Assembly (NCBI RefSeq): GCF_902806685.2
Contig: NC_048545.1
Location: 10,341,852 to 10,405,851, forward strand
From: Maniola hyperantus
Taxonomy: Eukaryota > Arthropoda > Insecta > Lepidoptera > Nymphalidae
Length of the DNA: 64,000 nt
Direction of reading: 5' to 3'
The notes beneath the pieces are model-generated. The model had not been told where the DNA came from. It did no database searches and saw only the letters and a program-made list of their open reading frames with translations. This document shows, piece after piece, positions 53,109-62,285 of this stretch (its first letter is position 1; every line of letters starts with the position of its first letter). The position numbers were made by a program, and so were the translations under genes.

Positions 53109-54027
53109 TCACTCAGTGCAACTTCTGTCGTTTCCGTAGACAAGGCCTAAGCTTGTTACAGTGAACAAAATATTGCTTGATCCGATAATGTGGTAAACAT
53201 TTTCAGAAGAATGCTATCAGGTTTGCTCCTAAGTATGCCTATTGGGAACATACCTCAACCACTGTTTAGAGGTGTTAGTTACTAAAATATGACGTAGGTA
53301 CATTTCAAAATTTAACGCATAGTTAATTTCACAGGTTTATTAAATATAGTTGTGTAAAATTTTACGTTCCCTGTTTATGAATTCCGGATGGTGCGGTTAG
53401 TTTTGGCGAATTTTGCCAAAGTTATAACCTTTTAGCGTGATTAATTATTAACAAAGTGGACCCTATTTATCAATAAAGCATCATACATTAGTAAGTTATG
53501 GTAAATAGAAGAATATATTATGTTAGAGTTGCTGTGCATCCATTGTTCGATGAACAAGGCTATTTTCTGCGGTTAATTAGGGACTATTAAGTATAATTGT
53601 TATATACCGAGACAATGCAGTTTATCTCTATAATTACTTAGGCGAATATTATGCTTAGCACAATATGTGCAAAGTTACATCTGCCAGATCACGAATGCCG
53701 GAATTTGAGGTCGGGCCTCAATTTGTGAGCAATTACCGAATTTTGGGCTCAATAAATACGGAGCTAAATTTAGATGGATGGTATAATAAATTCGCTTTGA
53801 ATTTATTGCGGATAAACCCAAGAGTAGCATAAAATAACGGTCAGTATAGGCAGGAAAAAGAACAAAATGAAAGTTAAAAGCTAACATGCAGCGGTCTTTT
53901 ATGGCAGTCACTTATCTAAGGCGCGTTTTGGAACCCTCGTAGCTTTAGTTTTAAGTTTACATAATTAATTATAACCTATCATTAGCTTACAAATACAACC
54001 ATTGACAATCAAAAAGTATATGTCATC
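53109..54027. other. No gene seen
   Basis: AT-rich intronic sequence with nothing supported. Confidence 0.3.
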
Positions 54028-54150
54028 ATCGTCATCAACCGATAGACGTCCACTGCTGGACATAAGTCTCTTGTAGGGACTTCCACACGCCACGGTCCTG
54101 CGTCTCGTCTGATGTTGTCCACCCACTTAGTGTAGTGTAGTCCAGCCAGT
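54028..54150 (-). mobile_element. RTE-like LINE 3' end
   Basis: CATCATCGTCATCAACCGAT, GACGTCCACTGCTGGACATA and GTAGGGACTTCCACACGCCA, with the C-terminal coding part cut short. Confidence 0.75.
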
Positions 54151-55920
54151 TCTGTTAGGGTAAGCAAAACATCCAAAAAGAGTCGACATATTATATTATC
54201 CCGTCATCAAACCTATAACCTGATGAAAGATAGGAAGCTGCTTTTTGAAATCTGCACCGAATAACGTACTAGCACGAGATGTATGCTACTTCCACGCTCC
54301 ATAACTTTCAATATTATATTAAACCTCAATACCATATCTGTCCGCTTGGCTCCGGATGATGCGGTCAAGCCGGTTCAATTTCCGGATTCTGCTCCCAGCA
54401 GCGCCGATTATACAACACTTCTGCCCGAATTATCATCCATGGAGCTAATTTCCAACCAGCACCCCTATTAAGAGTATATCAACATCACTAAAACGATAGT
54501 GGATTTCGTGAGCTTTAATCCTATAACGGTAGAATGAAAATGACCTACAGTCTCGTATTTTAAATTTTGTTTCGAACATTTGAAGCTACAGAAATAAAAA
54601 TACAAAATGTATGACTTTAATAAAACAAGGCGCTTTAGGTTTATTGAATTCTGGTGTTATAGTTTTAAACAATGACGCTATACCATAAAATATATGAGTA
54701 TGTTACAGTTATATTTCAGGGTAGGTATGTATGTAAAATCCGTTCTCGCTTATGAAAAAGAAAGAAGATACAAACCACACGGGAGAAGAAAAGACAGCTG
54801 TATGCGAGCCAATGCGATAAGTTTAATAATTTAATAAAAAAGTCTTCTTAGATACTTTAATCTCATACTCTTTTTCACTCTCTTTTTTACATAAATATAA
54901 TTGCGGATGTTTATGAATTGTTGTTGATGAAAGCTCACAAGAATTACGTTTTCGAGATGTGGCACACTCGTACTAAGGGTACATGCCTCGGGACTCGGGC
55001 GTTGCTCAAATATTTAAGAGTAGGCTAAAATTCAGTTCCCTTTTGTTTCAAGCGTTTAAAAACAGGAATGGACTGTGAAAAGAAATAAAATTGTGGACTC
55101 TCGAAAATTCGCAACCTCCTATAATAAGTAATGCCCTAGTAATTCCGTTTCGGAAAATAAATAATTGGTGAGTTTAAATTCCGTATCGAACAGATTTCAA
55201 AGAGTTTATTTTTATTTTATTTTTCATTTTTGCGTTTAATGATCAGTAGGTACCTACCGACTCTATTTTGAAACGGTTTATCATTTAAAATATTTTCAGT
55301 TGTAAAAAGTTTTATTTTCTTGTTTTATTTTAAGGCTGGATTATAATTATTAATAACCAATTTCATCATGGTGCACCGCAAACACGATCAATGCGATGGC
55401 TTTCACGCATTTCTCGCAGATTTTTCTTTTCTTTGTCGATGTAAAAGCCTGTACTGAAGGTTCAATTGCGAATTCTGGCCTTCACTCACGATTTCGTCGG
55501 GAGCACTCGGAGGGAATCTATCTATCGAAAGAATTTTCATTAGTTATGGAGATTACCTCATACATCCAAAGTTACAAACAACTGGTGTAGATAATAAATT
55601 AATTTGAGTTTGTTTGATTAATTTCTGCTCGAGGTCTTTTGACTTTACTGCTCAACTATTAGAGGCACCGGTGTAACCAAACCCGTAGATTTAACTGGTA
55701 ATGTGCGGTAATGCAGCTTTCAAAAATAAACGTTTTGTCTTTCTTTTCTTTCTAGTTTCAAGAGTTTTAGCCCAGCATCAGACATCAAAAACACGTTGAA
55801 TTATTATCGTCAGCTCACAAGATTCATCATGGCAGGCCGCGGTTTGTTGTTGACAAAATCCTATGAGTTTTACTCACGTAAATAGCCTATGTAATTAATT
55901 GACAGCAAAACTACTGTAAA
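54151..55920. other. No gene seen
   Basis: 1.8 kb of AT-rich intron. Short ORFs at 54283-54471 and 55396-55590 have no splice sites or recognisable product. Confidence 0.3.
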
Positions 55921-56045
55921 TCCAAACTTACTTAATATTACAAATGCGAAAGTGTGTCTGTCCGTCTGCTAGCTTTTCACGGCCCACGGGGTTTAGGTTT
56001 TTGAAAACCTAAATCCACGTGGGCGAAGTTGCGGGCCTTATCTAG
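55921..56045 (+). mobile_element. H1 Helitron-like element with internal deletion
   Basis: Starts TCCAAACTTACTTAATATTA after an A, keeps GCTAGCTTTTCACGGCCCAC, then jumps to GAAAACCTAAATCCACGTGG, GCGAAGTTGCGGGC and CTAG before a T. The middle is gone. Confidence 0.7.
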
Positions 56046-56253
56046 TAGAGTGTTTACATTAGTAAATTGGTCGTAAGTTAATCATGTAAGCTACTTACGT
56101 AAGTAAAACTTGCAGGTGTATACGCGGCTAGATGTTATCTAGGACGAAATTTTTCTGCTGGGACATGTAATAATGCAAAAATAAGTAGAGCGTGTAACTT
56201 TGATACAAACCATACTACGTACCTGTATTCTAATTCTTCTGTTATCCCGCCAG

Positions 56254-56431
56254 GTTGTTCCTGTGTCCGCTTCACATCGACGCACGGCAAGGAGCGGGGT
56301 ACCTTCAGCAGCCCCGACTACCCGCTACCCTACCCGCGGGGCATCTGCCTCCTGTACACCTTCGTTGCTGCCCCACACCAGATTGTAGAGCTGATGTTCA
56401 CCGACTTTGACGTGTTTAAAGACGATCTTGA
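56254..56431 (+). CDS. CUB-protein gene, first CUB-domain exon
   Basis: A 178-base exon with acceptor TTCTGTTATCCCGCCAG and donor GTAAGC. In the phase set by the exon at 41931 (leftover A plus GT makes Ser) it reads CSCVRFTSTHGKERGTFSSP, DYPLPYPRG, ICLLYTFVAAPHQIVELMF, TDFDVFKDDL and two bases of the next codon. GTFSSPDYP..YP.G..C.Y.F......V.L.F.DFD is the classic first half of a CUB domain. The matching second half must lie beyond the window or in an unseen exon. From memory the wording resembles insect suppressor-of-lurcher (SOL-1) proteins, which modulate glutamate receptors, but only the CUB assignment is safe. The last 41 bases begin the 1396-bp tandem duplication. The copied exon end at 57787-57827 has a donor but no acceptor, so it should be ignored in splicing. 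Confidence 0.85.
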
Positions 56432-57786
56432 GTAAGCATTTTACGTTATTATATCTAGTTTACATCTACAGCTCGTAAAGTAATATAGAAAAAGATATAA
56501 ATCCTTCAAATCCATCAGCCCGTATACGCCCACGGCTGGACTTAGGCCTGTCCAAGAGCACGCTACCAAACATGGTCCTCCGCCGAATCCGTATGAGTTC
56601 AAAACTAGTCGGGCTTACGTCGACTAAACACGTGAGTATAGCCGTAACAATCTTTACTTATAATCATGTAACTACACGAAAATTAAAAACAATAAAATAA
56701 AAATATACATTTAATATTTTGTAACAACATCATCAAATTGTTCATAAACTGCGATAATTAATTAACAACAACAGCAAAAAAAATACATACAATTAGAATA
56801 TTACCAATGCGCAATCAAAAAATATTTCAGACTTCAAGGGCTTTCTTATTAGGTTTCCTCAGACCTGAGAGAGTGGCGCAAAACTGTTTGTAGTCTATGA
56901 AATTGTATCCGTTCTTGTTTATCACTGGAGCTTCGTCTAGGGCGTAGTTGGCTTCCTTTTCTGTGAACCGATCACCCCACGTCATTAGGTCGTGACGGAT
57001 TCTGTGAAGAAGTTATATTATTTATGAGTGAGTGAGATGAGTGTTTTTAAATAAAATTATCGATGTTAAACATGACTAATATTCCTTTTTTCTCTCCTAG
57101 CCTGTGTAGGTACGTAGTAGGTACGTTAAGCTCTTTATACACTGTACCCGATCTAAATCCGAAATTTTTGATCTAAAATATTTGTACCTGAGTTGTTGCG
57201 GATGCCAATATTTTGTCATTCGCAGATGCGGATGCGGATTATTAGAAGTTCACATCCGCAGATAAAAACCGTAAAACCCTGTTGGGTACCATTTTACAAT
57301 TTTTTAATTGATCAGTTAGCGAACGAAGATATCTATACTAGCAAACACGTGCGAAGCGTGCTCCACTCTGGCTCCGCCCAATTTCTTTGCAGGCCGTTAC
57401 TTGTTCCAAATATGAACCCGCATCCGTAAAATCTCCACATTAATTGATGCGAATGCGGATGCAAATATCCGTAACACCCCTAAAATGTACAAGGGGTTGC
57501 GCACTAAATACTTGTGAAATTGGTTAAGTATTTTTATTTTTTATTTTATTCGTTTATTTTTAAGCCGACGAAAGAATCGTACTTCTTTTCAAAATTGTAT
57601 TCTGACTATCCACCAAGAAACCCTTACCTTAAGCCTATAGCGGCTTGATTTTGTTAATGGTACCCCATTCATTCATTCATTATCACGACAACAGGTCAAC
57701 GGCAGCCTGAGGTTTCAATTAAATGACTTATGTACCTACTTATTTATATTTTAGTCGTTGACTTGGCAACGGCACAAAAGTTTTGT
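56391..57786. repeat. 1396-bp tandem duplication, unit 1
   Basis: Starts inside the CUB exon (CTGATGTTCACCGAC) and ends GGCACAAAAGTTTTGT, directly followed by unit 2. It contains the CUB donor, the antisense EF-hand terminal exon and a run of GCGGATGC-type repeats near 57200-57470. Confidence 0.95.
56827..57001 (-). CDS. EF-hand (myosin regulatory light chain-like) terminal exon, copy 1
   Basis: On the - strand an acceptor (AACTTCTTCACAG) opens an exon that reads IRHDLMTWGDRFTEKEANYA, LDEAPVINKNGYNFIDYKQ and FCATLSGLRKPNKKALEV, then TGA at 56827-56829. This matches the last EF-hand of myosin regulatory light chains (the LM..GDRFT..E....EAP....G.F.Y..F pattern). The Ca-binding loop is degenerate, as usual there. 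The first base completes a codon split by the intron. A variant poly(A) signal (ATTAAA) lies downstream around 56713. Upstream exons should lie to the right on the - strand, but I do not find them before 64000. The gene is antisense to the CUB gene and overlaps its intron. Confidence 0.75.
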
Positions 57787-59182
57787 CTGATGTTCACCGA
57801 CTTTGACGTGTTTAAAGACGATCTTGAGTAAGCATTTTACGTTATTATATCTAGTTTACATCTACAGCTCGTAAAGTAATATAGAAAAAGATATAAATCC
57901 TTCAAATCCATCAGCCCGTATACGCCCACGGCTGGACTTAGGCCTGTCCAAGAGCACGCTACCAAACATGGTCCTCCGCCGAATCCGTATGAGTTCAAAA
58001 CTAGTCGGGCTTACGTCGACTAAACACGTGAGTATAGCCGTAACAATCTTTACTTATAATCATGTAACTACACGAAAATTAAAAACAATAAAATAAAAAT
58101 ATACATTTAATATTTTGTAACAACATCATCAAATTGTTCATAAACTGCGATAATTAATTAACAACAACAGCAAAAAAAATACATACAATTAGAATATTAC
58201 CAATGCGCAATCAAAAAATATTTCAGACTTCAAGGGCTTTCTTATTAGGTTTCCTCAGACCTGAGAGAGTGGCGCAAAACTGTTTGTAGTCTATGAAATT
58301 GTATCCGTTCTTGTTTATCACTGGAGCTTCGTCTAGGGCGTAGTTGGCTTCCTTTTCTGTGAACCGATCACCCCACGTCATTAGGTCGTGACGGATTCTG
58401 TGAAGAAGTTATATTATTTATGAGTGAGTGAGATGAGTGTTTTTAAATAAAATTATCGATGTTAAACATGACTAATATTCCTTTTTTCTCTCCTAGCCTG
58501 TGTAGGTACGTAGTAGGTACGTTAAGCTCTTTATACACTGTACCCGATCTAAATCCGAAATTTTTGATCTAAAATATTTGTACCTGAGTTGTTGCGGATG
58601 CCAATATTTTGACATTCGCAGATGCGGATGCGGATTATTAGAAGTTCACATCCGCAGATAAAAACCGTAAAACCCTGTTGGGTACCATTTTACAATTTTT
58701 TAATTGATCAGTTAGCGAACGAAGATATCTATACTAGCAAACACGTGCGAAGCGTGCTCCACTCTGGCTCCGCCCAATTTCTTTGCAGGCCGTTACTTGT
58801 TCCAAATATGAACCCGCATCCGTAAAATCTCCACATTAATTGATGCGAATGCGGATGCAAATATCCGTAACACCCCTAAAATGTACAAGGGGTTGCGCAC
58901 TAAATACTTGTGAAATTGGTTAAGTATTTTTATTTTTTATTTTATTCGTTTATTTTTAAGCCGACGAAAGAATCGTACTTCTTTTCAAAATTGTATTCTG
59001 ACTATCCACCAAGAAACCCTTACCTTAAGCCTATAGCGGCTTGATTTTGTTAATGGTACCCCATTCATTCATTCATTATCACGACAACAGGTCAACGGCA
59101 GCCTGAGGTTTCAATTAAATGACTTATGTACCTACTTATTTATATTTTAGTCGTTGACTTGGCAACGGCACAAAAGTTTTGT
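57787..59182. repeat. 1396-bp tandem duplication, unit 2
   Basis: Same sequence as 56391-57786 by reading line against line. I see one difference, T at 57216 against A at 58612. There is no obvious microhomology at the junctions. Confidence 0.95.
58223..58397 (-). CDS. EF-hand terminal exon, copy 2
   Basis: Identical by eye to 56827-57001, including acceptor, stop and downstream region. Being nearer to the upstream exons of its gene on the - strand, this copy would be met first by the splicing and polyadenylation machinery. Copy 1 could serve as an alternative or unused last exon. Confidence 0.7.
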
Positions 59183-59519
59183 ATCACAAAATAGTTGAAA
59201 GGATATCGTTTAATGGTAAAGTTTGAATAGCTTTAAGATGGCCGCAAGACATGGCGGCTGAATATTATTACTTTAATACAAATCGTAAAAGCGTAGGATA
59301 CTAAACTTAAGTTTGCGTTATAATTATCACCACTATATCTTACAAATCTAACACCATACCAGACCATCAATAAGAGTAATTTATTACCTATTTTGAATAA
59401 ATCATTTGACTTTGACTTTGACTTTAATAGTACCTATCTTCTAGGTAAAAGATAGGCGACTGTTTAGAATTCTAGGTATACAACACATTTAATTGGTAAT
59501 TTCTAGAAATGATAAAATT
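59183..59519. other. Non-coding; LINE tail near the end
   Basis: At about 59330-59430 a LINE-like 3' end is seen: ATTTTGAATAAATCATTTGA, then tandem CTTTGA units. Otherwise nothing is supported. Confidence 0.4.
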
Positions 59520-59852
59520 TCTATATATAAAAATGAATCGCGAAATGTGTTGCTGATCGCTAATCTCGAGAACTGCTGAACCGATTTCGCCAATTCTTTT
59601 TTTATAATATTCCTTGAAGTACGAGGATGGTTCTTACGGAGAGAAAAATTAAAAAAATTGCCTATATATAAAAATGAATCGCTGAATCTGTTGCTGATCG
59701 CAAATCTCGAGAACAGCTGCACCGATTTCGCTAATTCTTTTTTTATAATATTCCTTGAAGTACGAGGATGGTTCTTACGGAGAGAAAAATTAAAAAAATA
59801 GCCCGAAATAGAATCGACTGTTAGGCGGTACCAAGTTCGCCGGGGCAGCTAG
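59520..59852 (+). mobile_element. H3 Helitron-like element with tandem 5' half
   Basis: The 5' two thirds (TATATATAAAAATGAATCGC to GGAGAGAAAAATTAAAAAAA) occurs twice with a 141-base period. Then there is a single 3' end, GGCGGTACCAAGTTCGCCGG, and CTAG before a T. Confidence 0.75.
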
Positions 59853-60453
59853 TATAATATAATAAATAACTGATTAAATGCATATCAGAATAAATGCAAT
59901 GCGACGCAACGCCGACGTCAGGTACCGTATACAAGCTAAAAAAAACTTCTGGCCAGTAGTTAATAGCAACACTTATTATAAACAAATATGTATTCTCTGT
60001 TGAACGATACTCTCTCCACAATAATTGTTACAAGTTTTCACTAAATCAACTCCAGAATAACTGGGCCGGTTCCAACTGGTTCCAACTCGTTAATTTTTGA
60101 CTCACAGCAGTTGTACCGGACGAAAAGATAAATGAAGAAACTACTTCTCCGCTCTCTGTCTTACCACAAAATCCAAAAAATCCCCAATATCTCTCAGGTG
60201 TTTTATATAATAAATAATCACTCTATTTCAATATACACAAAAATTACTGACAGTTTTATAGACTCCCTGAAGTGCTCGAATGACTCAAACACGAAAAATC
60301 CCTTAGCAGACAAATGGACTTGAGTACTTACTTAACCTAAGAAATACAATAGTAATAAATAGTTCGTTACTTTGCCACTACGATTTAGTAAGGGAAATAA
60401 TGGTTTCTCACTTCACTAAGGGCTATTTTAGTCACGCTGGATTCATAACGTTC
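59853..60453. other. No gene seen
   Basis: AT-rich. A tandem GGTTCCAACT pair lies at about 60068-60087. The short ORF at 60132-60323 has no recognisable product. Confidence 0.3.
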
Positions 60454-60695
60454 TGTTATAAATTAATAATTTTAACATGACGTGTTAATTCGCTGCTTCA
60501 GCATTTCAATTTATATAAAGCGAACAATCCGCGAGGCGGCGAAGTAGTCCACATTTCCATATTGAATAGTTAACACTGAAACTACTGTATTCGCGTGAAG
60601 TAAAAGTTCCGTGTGTGTGAATTTCCAAATTAAATTCGTTGGACATTTCTTGTGGTTTTTTTTTCAAAAGACTGTCGAAGCGGACCTCCTAACAA
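60454..60695 (+). mobile_element. Putative 5' LTR of a Ty3/gypsy element
   Basis: Placed by position just before the primer binding site. It holds a TATA box (TTATATAAAG, 60511-60520) and ends near CTCCTAACAA. The left edge is a guess at a TGT, because the 3' LTR is outside the window and no comparison is possible. Confidence 0.45.
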
Positions 60696-60696
60696 T

Positions 60697-60714
60697 TGGT
60701 GTCAGAAGTGGGAT
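60697..60714 (+). other. Primer binding site (tRNA-Leu type)
   Basis: TGGTGTCAGAAGTGGGAT is complementary to a tRNA 3' end CCCACTTCTGACA plus CCA, as I know it for insect tRNA-Leu. It lies right after the inferred LTR end. Confidence 0.75.
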
Positions 60715-60777
60715 GCTGAGAAGGTTCACGCAAGAGGACCCTTAGCATCCAAAGAATCCTGAGGTCATCGCAGTCGT

Positions 60778-60888
60778 GATCGACGATAAGCCTCGCCCCC
60801 AGGGTTGAGCCCGCATCACAACCACTAAGCACCGGTTCTACTCAAGATCGACGATAAGTCTCAGCCTGCCAGACTGAGCCCGCATCTC
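60778..60888 (+). repeat. Direct repeat in the retrotransposon leader
   Basis: GATCGACGATAAG..TC and GAGCCCGCATC occur twice at 60778 and 60846 (68-base period), with a diverged middle. Confidence 0.65.
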
Positions 60889-61273
60889 ACACGAAGAACG
60901 CGAATATCCTGGACTCACTTAAAAACATCAGTGAAATAAATTTTAAGCCTTCAAAATTACGAAATACAATTTCTTCAATATCTTCAGAAACCTACTCGAT
61001 ATCGTCGCCGCGTGAAATACGAGACGCATTCCGTACAGTTCAAAGCCTTCACGTGTCGCAAACGCATCGACCTAATTTAACTTTCAGTGCAGTGACATCA
61101 AAGTGAAAACCTTTTTGTGAAAAATAAATCGTGATGTTTGCCGTTATCCTGTAAGTAGTTTATATTAATTTTGTATAAAAAGCGTAAATTGTCTAAATTG
61201 TATATTTTCGTACTGTATTTTAAATTTAAATCCTTTTTTTTTTCTCTCCATATCTCAGTTTCAGTAATCAAAA

Positions 61274-62242
61274 ATGAGTTTAAAGTCAGAAAGTTCGGAC
61301 GCAAAAGTGACTCTCTCTATACTCACTAAATTCGTAAGGTCTTATGATGGGAATCGGGAAACTCTTGCCGCGTTCCTAACTAACTGCGATAACGCAATTA
61401 GTTTAGCTGCTCCCGACCAGCAAAATATCTTATGTAAATATATAATCTCCCAACTTGAGGGCAAAGCTCAATTAGCCTGCAGCCTTAAAAATTTCAATAA
61501 TTGGGATGAATTAAAATCATATTTAAAAAGCACGTTTGGCGAGAAAAAACACTCGTCCCATCTGCTACTTGATCTCCAAAACTGTAAACAGGGCCAGTCC
61601 GAAAGTGTGACACAATATTCTATCAGACTCGAAGCATGCCTAACTCGACTTCAAGCTGATATTCAAAATTCATGCACTGATCGTAATCTCCTTCTAGGCA
61701 AAATCACAGCTATGGAAGAACTCGCCTTAAGCTTATTCCAATTAGGTCTTAACCCTAATATTTCTAATATTGTCCGCTGCAGAAACCCTTCGACACTTAA
61801 TGAAGCAATTTCTCTAGCAGTCGAAGAAGAAAAAATTTTCAAACTTGTAAAAATTACTCAACCAAAACATCCAACTAAATTTTGTTCCTTATGTAAGAAG
61901 ACCAATCATAGTTTCTCAGAGTGCTTTAAGAAAAAGCACGATTTCACACAGAGATCATCTTTCCATATTCCTCCCGCTAACCCTCAATATTCTGCAGAAA
62001 CAAGTCAAAGTTCATCAAAGGACTCAAATTTCGTCAAAACCTGTGCCTATTGTAAACACAAAGGACATCTTATCTCAGAATGTCGTAAGCGCCAATATAA
62101 TAATAATCAGCGTCGGATGAACTCTCACCCTCCGTCGGGTCCCTCTCATAGTAACAGTGCTAATGTTAACATGTATGAATACTCTGAATCCTTAAATGAA
62201 GTGACGAATAGTTACGTCCCTGAATCAAAAAACTTAAACTGA
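61274..62242 (+). CDS. gag: Gag protein of a Ty3/gypsy retrotransposon
   Basis: 322 codons from ATG at 61274, after a leader of about 560 bases. It is the structural protein that packages the element RNA. The middle has a retrotransposon Gag-like helical region (the QGQSESVTQYSIRLEACLTR part). Two zinc knuckles of the C-x2-C-x4-H-x4-C form follow at residues 204-217 and 257-270, used for RNA binding. The C-terminal tail is polar and Asn/Ser-rich. The frame is intact and ends at TGA 62240-62242, just after a slippery heptamer, so a fraction of product should continue into Pol. An intact gag and pol as far as visible suggest a young insertion, here within the CUB-gene region. Confidence 0.9.
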   Translation: MSLKSESSDAKVTLSILTKFVRSYDGNRETLAAFLTNCDNAISLAAPDQQNILCKYIISQLEGKAQLACSLKNFNNWDELKSYLKSTFGEKKHSSHLLLDLQNCKQGQSESVTQYSIRLEACLTRLQADIQNSCTDRNLLLGKITAMEELALSLFQLGLNPNISNIVRCRNPSTLNEAISLAVEEEKIFKLVKITQPKHPTKFCSLCKKTNHSFSECFKKKHDFTQRSSFHIPPANPQYSAETSQSSSKDSNFVKTCAYCKHKGHLISECRKRQYNNNQRRMNSHPPSGPSHSNSANVNMYEYSESLNEVTNSYVPESKNLN

Positions 62243-62285
62243 TTTCGGATGCGTGCCTGCCGAAATCAACAATCCAAAATGGCAC
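62227..62285 (+). promoter_or_regulatory. -1 ribosomal frameshift signal between gag and pol
   Basis: Slippery heptamer A AAA AAC at 62227-62233, in the gag frame. After a 6-base spacer, a perfect 9-bp stem pairs TGATTTCGG (62240-62248) with CCGAAATCA (62260-62268), with an 11-base loop. Loop bases GTGCC (62253-62257) can pair with GGCAC at 62281-62285, so an H-type pseudoknot is possible. The slip leads exactly into the open pol frame. Confidence 0.85.

Noticed and set aside
57193..57429. 78-codon ORF, repeated at 58622-58825
   Set aside because: It is repeated only because the whole segment is duplicated. The frame lies in GCGGATGC-type repeat sequence with no known product.
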